A stretch of DNA of 64,000 bases from JABDGM01 sp963738665. GTDB lineage: Bacteria > Planctomycetota > Planctomycetia > Pirellulales > Lacipirellulaceae. The stretch spans positions 248,001 to 312,000 of the forward strand of contig CAVTXL010000010.1 in NCBI GenBank assembly GCA_963738665.1, read 5' to 3'. Position numbers and translations under genes: made by a program. Shown here one piece after another: positions 33,333-42,687 of the stretch; the stretch's first letter is position 1, and each line of letters starts with the position of its first letter. The notes beneath the pieces are model-generated. The model saw only the letters and a program-made list of their open reading frames with translations. It was not told where the DNA came from and did not search any database.

Positions 33333-34367
33333 TTCGAGCTGCTCGCGAGTACTTGGCGGACGTCTGGGAAGTCTGGAACGACTTTTGGTTCAGCGCCACG
33401 GATCCGGCGACGCTTTCGGTGATCCGCGTCTTCGCCGGCGCGATGTTGTTTTATACCCACCTTGTTTGGTCGAAAAGCCTCGCCGAATTCTTTGGTCCGC
33501 AGGGCTGGCTGCCGCCGGAGCTGATGAACGAATTCAGCGGCCCCGCGCTGGAACTGGTCTTATTTCTATCACATTCAATCGGCCGGCTGGATGTGGACGG
33601 TGCATGTTGCGGCGCTGATGATTTTTTTTCTGCTGACGATCGGCCTGTTCAGCCGCACGATGTCGGTGCTAGCGTTTATTTGCACGGTGTCGTATGCGAA
33701 TCGCATCACGCCCGGCGCGTACTTTGGCCTCGATACGATCAACAGCATGCTGGCGATGTACCTGATGATCGGCCCGTGTCGCGCGCAGTACTCGGTTGAC
33801 CGCTTGTGGCGTCTCCGCCGCGGCGCGCCCGACCGCATCCCGGCGAGCGTTTCGGCCAACGTCGCAATTCGCTTGATTCAAGTCCACATGTGCGTGGTTT
33901 ACCTATTCTCGGGTGTCGCCAAGATTCGCGGCAGCGAATGGTGGGAAGGCCGTGCGGCCTGGTGGTCGCTGGCGAACTTTGAGTATCAAACGCTGCCGGT
34001 CGACATCTTGCACTGGTTGGCGAGGCATCCGTTCTTTGTGCAGTTTGTCTCGCAGCTCACCGTATTCTGGGAGCTTTCGTATTGCGCCCTGATCTGGCCA
34101 CGTTTGACGCGGCCGTGGATGCTGCTGTTGGCCGTGGTGATGCATGGCGGCATCATTTTTGCGCTCGGCATGCCGACCTTCGGCCTGGTGATGCTGATCG
34201 GCAACCTGGCGTTCATCTCGCCGACGACCGTGCAGAAGGTGTTCAACCCGATCGCCCGTCGGATCCGGCTGGCTGTGCTCGGCAGCGAAGGGCAGGGGAG
34301 CAGCGGCGCCGCGCCGCGGCCAATCAGTACGCCGCAGCCCGGCGCACCGCAGATCGTCACCCGGTAG
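33329..34367 (+). CDS. HTTM-domain multi-pass membrane protein (frameshift near 33544)
   Basis: ATG 33329 overlaps the previous stop. The first piece (REYLADVWEVWNDFWFSATD, SVIRVFAGAMLFYTHLVW, FFGPQGWLPPELMNEFSGP) is the start of an HTTM domain, the membrane fold shared with vitamin-K-dependent gamma-carboxylase. The frame changes at a CCCC run; the next frame continues WNWSYFYHIQSAGWMWTVHV and six or so further helices (LMIFFLLTIGLFSRTMSVLA; VVYLFSGVAKIRGSEWW, the conserved H/YLxSGxxK region). The C-terminal tail is Pro/Ser-rich. A lipid or redox function is possible but unproven in bacteria. Confidence 0.8.
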
Positions 34368-34437
34368 GGCAATTGTGTAGCCGGCAGGCTCCGCGGGCCG
34401 TAAGGCAGCCCCTGAACGAACGTCGATTCGAACTTCA

Positions 34438-34467
34438 GCTACGGCACGCGGAGCGTGCCTGCTACAT
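34438..34467. repeat. 30-base dispersed palindrome, copy 1
   Basis: It begins GCTACGGCACGCGGAGCGTG and contains the hairpin GGCACGC with GCGTGCC. It is 28/30 identical to 63943-63972. It lies between the HTTM gene and asd. Confidence 0.75.
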
Positions 34468-34588
34468 ATTGTTACGCGTTTGGTCGCAATCTATACTTAG
34501 TTGCTGAAGCAAACTTGTTGCAATCAGGCCGTCTGCGGTCCCAAAATAATGCGGCGGCAGCGCCGCACTTCACACCGGGAGAACGTCC

Positions 34589-35605
34589 GTGTTCGATTCG
34601 ATTGCCGTCGTCGGCGCCACCGGCGCCGTGGGGAACCTGATTCGCACCATGCTCGAAGAACGCGTTTTTCCCTACCAGAAGATCAAGTTCCTGGCGTCGG
34701 CCCGCTCGGCCGGAAAAACGATCGAATTCGCCGGCGAGAAGCACACAGTCGAAGAACTGCGGCCCGAGGCGTTCGAGGGGGTCGAGCTGGCGATAGGCAG
34801 CACACCCGATCCGGTCGCCAAGGATTTCGTCCCCTGGGCTGTTGACCGCGGCTGCGTCGTCGTCGATGAAAGCGGCTTTTGGCGGATGGACCCGAAGGTG
34901 CCGTTGGTGATTCCGGAAGTGAACCCGGACGCGGTGCAAGAGCACCGGGGCATCATCGCCAGCCCGAACTGCTCGACGACGCAGATGGTCGTCGCGATGA
35001 AGCCGCTGTACGACGCCAGCCGCATCCGTCGCGTCGTTGTCAGCACCTACCAGGCCACCAGCGGCGCCGGAGTCGGCGGCCAAGCCGACCTGGAAAAGGG
35101 GAGCCGGGCGGCGCTCGAGGGTGAAAAATACGATTACACTACGTTCGCCCACCCGATCGCCTTCAATCTCATTCCGCAGATCGGCTCGGCGAAATACAAG
35201 GGCTACACATCGGAAGAGATGAAGATGGTTTTTGAGACGCGGAAGATCATGGGCGACGATGAGATTCAAGTCTGCCCGACCTGCGTCCGCGTGCCCGTCA
35301 GCAATTGCCACAGCGAGAGTATTTTGGTTGAGACCGAGCGGAAGATCTCCGCCGAAGAGGCCCGCGAGCTGTTTGCCAACTTCCCCGGCATCAAGGTGTT
35401 CGACGACCTGGCCAGCGGAAAATACCCGAAGCCGAGCGACTGCGACGGCGACGACGCCGTATTCATCGGCCGCATCCGTGAAGACCTCTCTTGCGAAAAC
35501 GGCCTCGCGTTCTGGTGCGTCAGCGACAATCTCCGCAAAGGCGCGGCCACGAATGCAGTACAAATTGCGGAGCTGTTGGTGCGGACGCAAGCGGCGGTGT
35601 CCTGA
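34589..35605 (+). CDS. asd: Aspartate-semialdehyde dehydrogenase
   Basis: A 338-residue enzyme that reduces aspartyl phosphate to aspartate semialdehyde with NADPH, for Lys/DAP, Thr and Met synthesis. NADP loop VVGATGAVGNLIRTMLEE; FLASARSAGKTIEF; catalytic Cys in IIASPNCSTTQMVVAM near residue 132; STYQATSGAG; CVRVPVSNCHSES with the active-site His/Arg region. GTG 34589 is the start; the next in-frame ATG would remove the NADP loop. Pathway partners are not adjacent. The 170-base palindrome (35623-35793) follows. Confidence 0.97.
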   Translation: MFDSIAVVGATGAVGNLIRTMLEERVFPYQKIKFLASARSAGKTIEFAGEKHTVEELRPEAFEGVELAIGSTPDPVAKDFVPWAVDRGCVVVDESGFWRMDPKVPLVIPEVNPDAVQEHRGIIASPNCSTTQMVVAMKPLYDASRIRRVVVSTYQATSGAGVGGQADLEKGSRAALEGEKYDYTTFAHPIAFNLIPQIGSAKYKGYTSEEMKMVFETRKIMGDDEIQVCPTCVRVPVSNCHSESILVETERKISAEEARELFANFPGIKVFDDLASGKYPKPSDCDGDDAVFIGRIREDLSCENGLAFWCVSDNLRKGAATNAVQIAELLVRTQAAVS

Positions 35606-35622
35606 GACGGCCAAAGAGAATT

Positions 35623-35793
35623 CCACCACGGAGCCACAGAGGGCACGAAAGAAGAAAACAAACTTGAGAATGCAAAATGTTCAATGCGAAATGAAGAATG
35701 GAGCATCAGTGTCATTGAATTGTGCATTTTGCATTTAGTATTTTGCATTTGCTCATTTGCATTCTTCTTCGTGCCCTCTGTGGCTCCGTGGTG
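35623..35793. mobile_element. MITE-like 171-base palindromic element
   Basis: The terminal arms are about 32 bases and nearly perfect (35623-35656 against 35762-35793, one extra A in the left arm). They contain CACGGAGCCACAGAGGGCAC. The interior holds a second, AT-rich inverted pair built of TGCATTT/AAATGCA units. No coding capacity. It ends 22 bases before the truA start, so it forms most of that leader. Confidence 0.75.
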
Positions 35794-35815
35794 ATGAAAC
35801 TTCCACGAATCACCC

Positions 35816-36578
35816 ATGAGCGTACGTTGGCTCAAGCTCACGATCGCCTACGACGGCACGAATTACGCCGGTTGGCAGGTGCAGCCCGATAAGCCGACCG
35901 TGCAGGGAACGATTGAGCAGGCCTGGGGCGAGATCACGCAGGAGACTTGCCCGCATCACGGCCGCCGGACGGACGGACGCTGGCGTCCATGCACTGGGGC
36001 AAGTGGCCGGTATTGTGACTGAAAGCCGGCTGTTGAACAATGACTTGCTCCGCGCGCTGAACGCGGTGTTGCCGAACGACGTCGCCATTCTCGCGATCGA
36101 GCCGGCGCCGGAAGGCTTTCACGCCACGCGCGACGCGGTCGGCAAGACGTATCGCTACCAGATTCACAACAGCCGCGTGCCGAGCGTGTTTGATCGATAT
36201 TACGCCTGGCATTACCCGCAGCCGCTCGACGCGGCGGCGATGCACGCGGCCGGACAGGCGCTCGTCGGCCGGCACGATTTTTCGAGCTTCGAGACGGCCG
36301 GCTCGGAGCGGCCCGATTCGATTCGCACGGTTCACAAGATAGCTGTGGAACGCGGCGTGGCCGAATTGTGCGACCGCATCACGCTTGAAGTCACGGGCGA
36401 CGGCTTTCTCTACAACATGGTCCGCACCATCGTCGGCACGCTGGTCGAAGTGGGTAAGGGTGCCCGCGACATCGACTGGTCGGCCGCCGTCCTCGCCGCC
36501 CGCGACCGCCGCCAGGCCGGCCAAACGGCGCCGCCGCAAGGCCTGTTTCTAGTCTGCGTTAACTACGGCCCGGCGTAG
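35816..36578 (+). CDS. truA: tRNA pseudouridine(38-40) synthase (frameshift near 35945)
   Basis: ATG 35816 opens MSVRWLKLTIAYDGTNYAGW and QVQPDKPTVQGTIEQAW. The catalytic block ARITAAGRTDAGVHALGQV, with the catalytic Asp, is in the next frame, so an indel lies between about 35938 and 35952. The rest is normal: LNAVLPNDVAILAIEPAPEG, YRYQIHNSRVPSVFDRYYAW, FLYNMVRTIVGTLVEVGKGA. Joined length is about 254 residues, as in the family. It modifies the tRNA anticodon stem-loop. The gene is conserved and single-copy in most bacteria, so the shift is most likely a sequence error. Confidence 0.93.
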
Positions 36579-36819
36579 TCGCTTCGCTTTCAGTCAGTGA
36601 GCCATCAAACGCTCACGATGGGAGCGGGAATCGCTTCGCGGCTTTGGCCGTGAGCTCAGCCGATCGGAGCAAGATGTCTGCGCTCAACCGCCCCGCGACC
36701 CTTCGCCGGTTCGCACTTCTATGATCTGCACCGTCAGGGTAAACTGTTAGGGGGCTCGCGCTCTTGCAATCTGGGCAGCCGTCGACTGTCAACCCTCAAC
36801 TTTTACCCGCAACTTATCC

Positions 36820-37722
36820 GTGCCTGCAGCTCAGCAATTTGTCGGCAGCTACCGCATGTATCACCTGATACGTGCCGGGGCGATCTACGAGATTTGGGCG
36901 GTACGGCCGATGTCCGAGACCACCGCCTACGCCATCAAGTGGCTGCCGCCCGGGGCGAAGCACACGCGGCACAACCTGGCCGAACTGCGGCACGAATTCC
37001 AGGTCGGCTCGACGCTCGATCACCGGGCCATTATTCACACCTACGAATTCAACACCACGAACAACGGGGCTTACATGTTGCTCGAGCTGTTCAAAGTGCT
37101 CAATTTGAAACAGCAGATCATCGCCGGCGGCTATAAGAAGATTCAATACCGGGCCCGCGAGATCTTGATGGAAGCAGCGGCCGGGCTGGCCCATTTTCAC
37201 GAGCAGGGTTGGGTCCATCGCGACATCAAGCCCGATAACTTCTTGGTTGGTGGCGAGAACGTCGTCAAGCTGATCGATTTCAATCTGGCCCGCAAGCCGA
37301 CCGGCGCCTTCGGCAAACTGTTCGGCGGTTCGAAAGTGGTCCAGGGCACGCCCAGCTATATATCGCCGGAACAGATTCGCAATCAGAAATTCGACCAGCG
37401 GGCCGATGTCTACAGCTTCGGCTGCGTCGTGTATGAAACTCTCTCCGGCAAGACGCCGTTCACGGCCACGTCGCAGAACGAGCTGCTGCAGCGGCACCTC
37501 AGCTCGCGCCCGCCGGACCTGACCGTCATCGACAAAAACATCACGCCTGACTTTTCGGCATTCGTCCAGCGGATGATGGCCAAGGAACCTAAGGACCGGC
37601 CCGACAACATGAAAGACGTCATGATGGAACTGAAGACTAAGAGCATGTTCTACAACAAGCCGCAGCCGCCGGAGGAGGAAGAGGCGAAAGAGCAGAAGAG
37701 CCGGAGGGTAGAAGAGGAGTAG
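36820..37722 (+). CDS. Atypical Ser/Thr protein kinase (DFN, no glycine loop)
   Basis: GTG 36820 start; 300 residues. The kinase domain fills the protein: YRMYHLIRAGAIYEIWAVRP replaces the GxGxxG loop, AIKWLPP keeps the VAIK Lys, HRDIKPDNFLVG (near residue 133) is canonical, but LIDFNLARKP has DFN instead of DFG. GTPSYISPEQIRNQ (activation loop end) and DVYSFGCVVYETLSGKTPF are normal. The tail is Glu/Lys-rich and runs into a GTGGAG-type repeat that supplies the stop codon. No sensor domain or membrane helix. accA follows after 107 bases. DFN kinases can be active or act as scaffolds; activity here is uncertain. Confidence 0.88.
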   Translation: MPAAQQFVGSYRMYHLIRAGAIYEIWAVRPMSETTAYAIKWLPPGAKHTRHNLAELRHEFQVGSTLDHRAIIHTYEFNTTNNGAYMLLELFKVLNLKQQIIAGGYKKIQYRAREILMEAAAGLAHFHEQGWVHRDIKPDNFLVGGENVVKLIDFNLARKPTGAFGKLFGGSKVVQGTPSYISPEQIRNQKFDQRADVYSFGCVVYETLSGKTPFTATSQNELLQRHLSSRPPDLTVIDKNITPDFSAFVQRMMAKEPKDRPDNMKDVMMELKTKSMFYNKPQPPEEEEAKEQKSRRVEEE

Positions 37723-37821
37723 TGGAGCAGTGGAGTACTTCGAGTGAGCACACCAAGCCGCGATTCGTAATTGCGGACATCCAGCAATCAGCATCCAGAA
37801 TCAACCGACACCTGACACCTT
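37714..37821. repeat. Cluster of dispersed repeats between kinase and accA
   Basis: GTGGAG-type units (37714-37736) resemble the larA insert at 5906-5936. CATCCAGCAATCAGCATCC (37778-37796) is the inverse of the GGATGCTGG family. CCTGACACCT (37811-37820) recurs before hisD (41208-41232). Together they fill nearly the whole intergenic space. Confidence 0.6.
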
Positions 37822-37829
37822 CTTCCCCT

Positions 37830-38834
37830 ATGGCCAGCGCTAGCTATCGATTGGCCTTCGAACAGCCAATCCACCAACTCGAACAGCGGATCGCCACGCT
37901 CGAAGCGACCGAGCCGAAGGTGCCGGAGCTGCGCGACGAGATCCGGACGCTGCGCCGGGAGCTGACCGACACGATCCGCCGCGTCTACAGCCAGCTCGAC
38001 CCCTGGGAAACGGTGCAGGTCGCCCGCCACCCCGAGCGGCCGATGTTCACCGATTACGTCAATCTGCTATTCGACGAGTTCGTCGAGCTGCATGGCGACA
38101 AGTTCTTCGGCGACGACCGGGCTCTGCGGACCGGTTTCGCGAAGCTCGACCGCTACAAGGTGCTCGTCGTCGGCCACTATAAGGGAAAAACCCTCAAAGA
38201 GCGCAACGAATGCTTTTTTGGCTGCGCCCATCCCGAAGGCTATCGCAAGGCGATGGCCAAGATGCGGCTGGCGGCCAAATACAAGCTGCCGATCATCTGC
38301 CTGATCGACACGCCGGGTGCGTACCCCGGCATCGGCGCCGAGGAGCGCGGCCAGGCCCAGGTGATCGCTGAGAGCATGCTCGACATGTCGCGTCTGCCGA
38401 CGCCGATAATCTGCGTCGTGATCGGCGAAGGGGGCTCGGGCGGGGCGCTGGGCATCGGCGTGGGCGATCGAGTGGCCGTGCTGCAGTTCGCGTACTACTC
38501 AGTGATCAGCCCCGAGGGTTGTGCCGGCATTCTCTGGAAGAGTCACGACTACGCCCAGGACGCCGCCCGCGCGCTGAAGCTCACGTCGAGCTATCTGCGC
38601 GAGCTGGGCTGCGTGGACGACGTGATCGAAGAGCCGCTCGGCGCGGCCCATCGCGACCATCATCAGATGGCCACACGCCTGAAGATGTACCTCTTGAAAT
38701 CGCTCCGCGAGCTGGTCGACCTGCCGGCCGACAAGCTGCTGGCGGCCCGCTACGAAAAGTTCCGCCGGATGGGCCGCTTCCTCGAACACGAGGACGGGCC
38801 GGCCGCGGGCGAAAATGTCGATGCTGCGACCTGA
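37830..38834 (+). CDS. accA: Acetyl-CoA carboxylase carboxyltransferase subunit alpha
   Basis: A 334-residue subunit that, with AccD, transfers the carboxyl group from biotin to acetyl-CoA for fatty acid synthesis. Coiled N-terminus (FEQPIHQLEQRIATLEAT), RHPERPMFTDYVNLLFDEF, ELHGDKFFGDDRAL, CAHPEGYRKAMAKMRLA, IDTPGAYPGIGAEERGQAQ, VIGEGGSGGALGIGVGDRV and SVISPEGCAGILWK. ATG 37830 gives the family N-terminus; the longer frame from 37722 reads through repeats. No Shine-Dalgarno sequence. The following small membrane protein starts 17 bases after the stop. Confidence 0.97.
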   Translation: MASASYRLAFEQPIHQLEQRIATLEATEPKVPELRDEIRTLRRELTDTIRRVYSQLDPWETVQVARHPERPMFTDYVNLLFDEFVELHGDKFFGDDRALRTGFAKLDRYKVLVVGHYKGKTLKERNECFFGCAHPEGYRKAMAKMRLAAKYKLPIICLIDTPGAYPGIGAEERGQAQVIAESMLDMSRLPTPIICVVIGEGGSGGALGIGVGDRVAVLQFAYYSVISPEGCAGILWKSHDYAQDAARALKLTSSYLRELGCVDDVIEEPLGAAHRDHHQMATRLKMYLLKSLRELVDLPADKLLAARYEKFRRMGRFLEHEDGPAAGENVDAAT

Positions 38835-38850
38835 TTGTGTGAGACCGTCA

Positions 38851-39150
38851 ATGCCGCTCCTTCTATTTGCCGTGGCGACGCTCGTCGGGCTCGGTTTTGC
38901 CTACGTCGACAGCCGGCCCAACTTCGACGACACGGGCCTGCTGGCGTTCGCAATTGCCATCGCCTGCGCCGTCTTCGGTTTCGTCGCCCCGCGGCGGGCC
39001 TGGCTGTGGGCGCTGGCGGTGGGCGGTTGGATCCCGCTGGCGAGTATTCTGCGCGGCGGACCGGCCGGGTCGGTGTTGGCCTTGGCGTTCGCGCTGGCCG
39101 GCGCCTATTTCGGTGCCGGGTGCCGCAAGCTTTACGCTTCCGCCACTTGA
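38851..39150 (+). CDS. Small four-helix membrane protein
   Basis: A 99-residue, very hydrophobic protein: MPLLLFAVATLVGLGFAYVD, FAIAIACAVFGFVAPRR, WALAVGGWIPLASIL, VLALAFALAGAYFGAG. ATG 38851 is chosen because the upstream in-frame starts at 38815 and 38821 lie inside accA. It is probably co-transcribed with accA. No family is recognised; similar small membrane proteins of unknown role are common. Confidence 0.6.
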   Translation: MPLLLFAVATLVGLGFAYVDSRPNFDDTGLLAFAIAIACAVFGFVAPRRAWLWALAVGGWIPLASILRGGPAGSVLALAFALAGAYFGAGCRKLYASAT

Positions 39151-39510
39151 GCCCGGCGTCGCCGCAGGAAGCGATCGTCCACGGCCGTCGCAAACGAGCG
39201 CCGGCTGTTGAGGTCGACCCGACTGTTGACTGGCCACACGAGGTCGGAATGAAGGCACTGGGCAGGGCAGCCAATCAGCGCTTCCCGGGCCCGGTGCCCA
39301 ACGTCCGATAATCGCTCTTATGTTCGTTTCGGGCCAATTTTCGGCGGCGATTCAAGCCTCTGATCAAAATCGTGCCCCGGCTCTCGCCGTGGTTCAGCGT
39401 CGCCAGTTCCGCTCGGTCGCGATATATTGCAGATGTTGATGAACGACTGCTTGGAGCCCGAGGATATGCGCGGCCGCGTTGAGTATTTTTGAGGATGCCA
39501 CCGCACTCCT
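39151..39510. other. Intergenic stretch, nothing recognised
   Basis: 360 bases with no ORF that has both a start signal and plausible composition, no clear repeat and no hairpin of note. A promoter for the zinc-ribbon gene is expected. Confidence 0.45.
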
Positions 39511-39789
39511 ATGGATGACATCGACGACGACTGGCCGGACGAAGACTGGTCCGACGACCCGGACGACGACGAGCTTGATGCGGGCGAGTCGGTTTCTTGC
39601 CCGGAGTGCGGCCAGCCGATCTCCGAGCTGATCGACAAATGCCCGTCCTGCGGCTACTGGCTGACCGAAGGCGACCGCCGGCGGCTCGGCCGTAGTGAGT
39701 CGCGGCCGCGCTGGCAGAAAATCACCGCGGCCGTCTTTGTTGTAGCATTCGTGTTGATCTTGCTTCTGGCGGGCATCCGTCTCTTCTGA
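39511..39789 (+). CDS. Small zinc-ribbon membrane protein
   Basis: A 92-residue protein. The first 28 residues are acidic (DDDWPDEDWSDDPDDDE). Two CxxC pairs (VSCPECGQPI and KCPSCGYW) form a zinc ribbon at 29-50. One C-terminal membrane helix (ITAAVFVVAFVLILLLAGI) ends three residues from the stop, so it is a tail-anchored protein with a cytosolic zinc ribbon. Function unknown. Confidence 0.75.
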   Translation: MDDIDDDWPDEDWSDDPDDDELDAGESVSCPECGQPISELIDKCPSCGYWLTEGDRRRLGRSESRPRWQKITAAVFVVAFVLILLLAGIRLF

Positions 39790-39874
39790 ACAAGACGCAT
39801 CAAATGGGAGGGCGAGGCTCCCGCCGAGCCGCAACGATCGGCTCAGCAGGAGCTTCGCCCTCCCCATCCACGTT

Positions 39875-40931
39875 TCACCCCACCGCCGCTGACACCTCCG
39901 CCGCCACGTCCTGCAGAATCTTCGCCGCCTGCTCGGCCTCGTCGCGGGAGACGTCGAGGTGGGTTACCGCGCGGATGCGTTGCGGGCCGAGCGCCATCAT
40001 CCACACGCCTTCGTCGCGGAGCCGCGCAGAAGGCGGCCGCCGTGCCCAGCTCTGGGTCGACCTTGAAGAACACGATGTTGGTGTCGACAAACTCGGGGTC
40101 GAGCCTGAGGCCGGGCGAATTGCGAATGGCGTCGGCGATCAGCCGCGCGTGCTGGTGATCTTCGGCGAGCCGCTCGATGTGGTGCTCCAGCGCGTACAGC
40201 GCCCCGGCCGCGATGATGCCGGCCTGTCGCATGCCGCCGCCGAGCGGTTTGCGCAGCCGCCGCGCGCGGCGAATGAGTTCGGCCGAGCCGCAGAGGGCCG
40301 AGCCGACCGGCGCGCCGAAACCTTTCGAGAAGCATATGCTGACCGTGTCGAAATGGGCGGCCCACTCGCCGGCCGGGATGCCGCTGGCCACGACGGCATT
40401 GAACAGCCGTGCGCCGTCGAGGTGGCGGGCCAGGCCGTGGTCGGCCGCCCAGCCGCAGATTTCGACCACTGTATCGTAGGGCTGAATCCGCCCCGCGCCG
40501 CGATTGTGCGTATTCTCTAAACACACCAGCCGCGTCCGCACGCAGTGATCGTTCTCGGGCCGGATCCGATTGACGAGCTGCTCGACGTGCAACACGCCAT
40601 AGTCGCCGTCGACCGTTTGGGCCGCCAGCCCGAAAAGCTGGGCATACGCCCCTTGCTCGTAGTAATACAGGTGGCACTGCGACTCGCAGATGAACTCATC
40701 GCCCGGCTGGCAGTGTAGCCGCAGGCCGATTTGGTTGCTCATCGTGCCCGAGGGGACATAGAGCGCGGCCTCTTTGCCGACCATTTCCGCGACTTTCGCC
40801 TCGAGTCGGCGGACGGTCGGATCGTCGCCGAACACGTCGTCGCCCACCTCGGCGTTGGCCATGGCGGCCCGCATGGCCGGCGTGGGGCGCGTCACGGTGT
40901 CGCTACGTAAGTCGATCGTTTGGTTGGACAT
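39875..40931 (-). CDS. ltaE: Low-specificity L-threonine aldolase (frameshift near 40020)
   Basis: A PLP enzyme that cleaves threonine to glycine and acetaldehyde. IDLRSDTVTRPTPAMRAAMA, NAEVGDDVFGDDPTVRRLE, ALYVPSGTMSNQIGLRLH, LENTHNRGAGRIQPY, HLDGARLFNAVVASG and SICFSKGFGAPVGSALCG with the PLP Lys. Near 40020 the frame changes; the family C-terminus (RLRDEGVWMMALGPQRIRAV, THLDVSRDEAEQAAKIL) continues in the other frame and ends at 39875. Without the join the last 70 or so residues are nonsense. The start at ATG 40931 abuts the CTGGATACT repeat. Confidence 0.92.
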
Positions 40932-40939
40932 GAGATGGG

Positions 40940-41232
40940 CTGGATGCTGGATACTGGATACTGGATACTGGATGCTCGTTGCTGGATGAACTCTATGAGA
41001 TTATCCGGTATCCGGTCGGGCATTTCTAGTGTCTGATCAACAGGAGCAGCAAGCTCGACACACCATGCATGTGTAACGCCTGCGGCGTAACCGATCAACG
41101 TTTGTACGGTTACCCAGGGTAGGCCGCAAGCGGCCAATCCTGGGCTGTGGTGTGAAACGCCTGCGGCGTAGGCAGACAGCGCCCGAGCCCACCAGCAACA
41201 TGCTCGCACCTGAAACCTGACACCTGATACCT
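40940..41232. repeat. Repeat-filled intergenic space between ltaE and hisD
   Basis: Three families lie in line. CTGGATACT tandem units are at 40940-40988. A hairpin CCCAGGGTAGGCCGC / GCGGCCAATCCTGGG (41113-41127 and 41130-41144) is flanked by two direct copies of ACGCCTGCGGCGTA (41076-41089, 41157-41170). ACCTGA(A/C)ACCT units at 41208-41232 lie 12 bases before the hisD ATG. The whole gap is 312 bases. Confidence 0.65.
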
Positions 41233-41243
41233 ACTTTCCGCCC

Positions 41244-42620
41244 ATGCCCGTCTTCATCCAGCGCATCGATACTCGCCAAGCCGAAGCGGCCACGGCCATC
41301 GCCGCGTTGCGGGCGAAGCTCGCGCCGAGCGGCAATGTGGTGAGCGAGGCCGCGCGGCGGAAGACGATCGACGTGTTCGGCAAGCCGCTGTTGCCGGCGG
41401 AAGTCGTCAGCCGGATTTGTTCGGACGTGCGGGCGCAGGGGATCGACGCGGTGCTGCGGTACTCGGCGCAGCTCGACGGCGCGACGCTTACGGCCGATAC
41501 GCTGCGCGTTCCCGAAGCGGATCTCGCGGCCGCACACTCCCGCGCAGATGGCGAGTTTCTGGCGACGGTCCGCCGCATTCGCGAGAACATTCTGCGGTTT
41601 CAAACGGCCATTCTGCATCACGATGTGCAGGTTGAACTTGGCAACGGCAGCTACCTGCGGCAGCGATACTTGCCGCTGGCGCGTGTCGGCATCTGCGTGC
41701 CGGGCGGCGCTGCGGCGTATCCGTCAACCGTGTTGATGACGGCCGTGCCCGCGCAGGCCGCCGGCGTCGCGGAGCTGGCGGTCGTCGCGCCGCCGACGCG
41801 GTTCGGCTCGTACAACGACGACATTCTCGCCGTCTGCCATGAGCTGGGCATCCGCGAGGTGTATCGAATGGGCGGCGCTCATGCCGTGGCCGCGCTCGCT
41901 TATGGCCTCGACGGACTCGCCGGCGGCCCGCTCGTTCGCGTTGACAAAATTGTCGGGCCTGGCAATCTGTTCGTCGCGCTGGCCAAGAAGCACGTCTTTG
42001 GCATCGTCGGGATCGACTCGATCGCCGGTCCCAGCGAAGTGATTGTGCTGGCCGACGATACGACGCGGCCCGATTTCGCGGCCGCCGACCTGATCGCCCA
42101 GGCCGAACATGCGCCCGGCTCGAGTGTCCTCATCACGTGGAGCGACGGCCTGGTCGACGCCGTGGCGGCCGAGCTAGAGAAGCAACTGGCGACGTTGTCA
42201 CGCGGCGAGCTGGCCCGCGAATCGCTCACGTCGTTCGGCGCGCTGATTCGCGTCCGCGATCGCGACGAAGCGGCCGAGTTGGCCAACACGCTGGCCACCG
42301 AGCATCTGCACATTGCCTGCGACGATCCCGAAGCCATGCTCGAAAAAATCAAATTCGCCGGCGCGATTTTCATCGGCCCCTATAGCCCGGTGGCGATCGG
42401 CGACTACGTCGCCGGCCCGTCGCACGTCCTGCCGACCGGCGCGACGGCCCGCTTCGCGAGCGGCCTCTCGGCGAATGATTTTCTGCGGGCGGGGAGTGTG
42501 ATCCATTTTGCTAAAACCAAGTTTGCCGCAGTCGCCGATGACGCGATCCACATGGCCGAGCGGGAAAGACTCACCGCGCACGGGGCCAGCCTGACTGCAC
42601 GCCGCGCAAAACCCAACTAA
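41244..42620 (+). CDS. hisD: Histidinol dehydrogenase
   Basis: A 458-residue, zinc- and NAD-dependent enzyme of the last two steps of histidine synthesis (histidinol to histidine). RQRYLPLARVGICVPGGAAA, YPSTVLMTAVPAQAAGV, YRMGGAHAVAALAYGLD, VDKIVGPGNLFVALAK, GIDSIAGPSEVIVLAD, DLIAQAEHAPGSSVLIT, TEHLHIACDD, and the C-terminal GPSHVLPTGATARF, SGLSANDFL. The N-terminus is about 25 residues longer than the E. coli enzyme. No Shine-Dalgarno sequence; the leader is repeat DNA. hisC follows 67 bases downstream, so the two form a partial his operon. Confidence 0.97.
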   Translation: MPVFIQRIDTRQAEAATAIAALRAKLAPSGNVVSEAARRKTIDVFGKPLLPAEVVSRICSDVRAQGIDAVLRYSAQLDGATLTADTLRVPEADLAAAHSRADGEFLATVRRIRENILRFQTAILHHDVQVELGNGSYLRQRYLPLARVGICVPGGAAAYPSTVLMTAVPAQAAGVAELAVVAPPTRFGSYNDDILAVCHELGIREVYRMGGAHAVAALAYGLDGLAGGPLVRVDKIVGPGNLFVALAKKHVFGIVGIDSIAGPSEVIVLADDTTRPDFAAADLIAQAEHAPGSSVLITWSDGLVDAVAAELEKQLATLSRGELARESLTSFGALIRVRDRDEAAELANTLATEHLHIACDDPEAMLEKIKFAGAIFIGPYSPVAIGDYVAGPSHVLPTGATARFASGLSANDFLRAGSVIHFAKTKFAAVADDAIHMAERERLTAHGASLTARRAKPN

Positions 42621-42687
42621 ACCAACGCATTCGATATTTATATTCCGCATCCGCACTCCGCATTCCGAATTCCGCCTTCACCGTTTC

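Noticed and set aside
34472..35629. 385-codon minus-strand ORF
   Set aside because: Antisense shadow of asd.
35945..35945. Programmed frameshift in truA
   Set aside because: No slippery heptamer or stimulatory structure is visible at the change, and truA is not known to be recoded; a sequence error is simpler.
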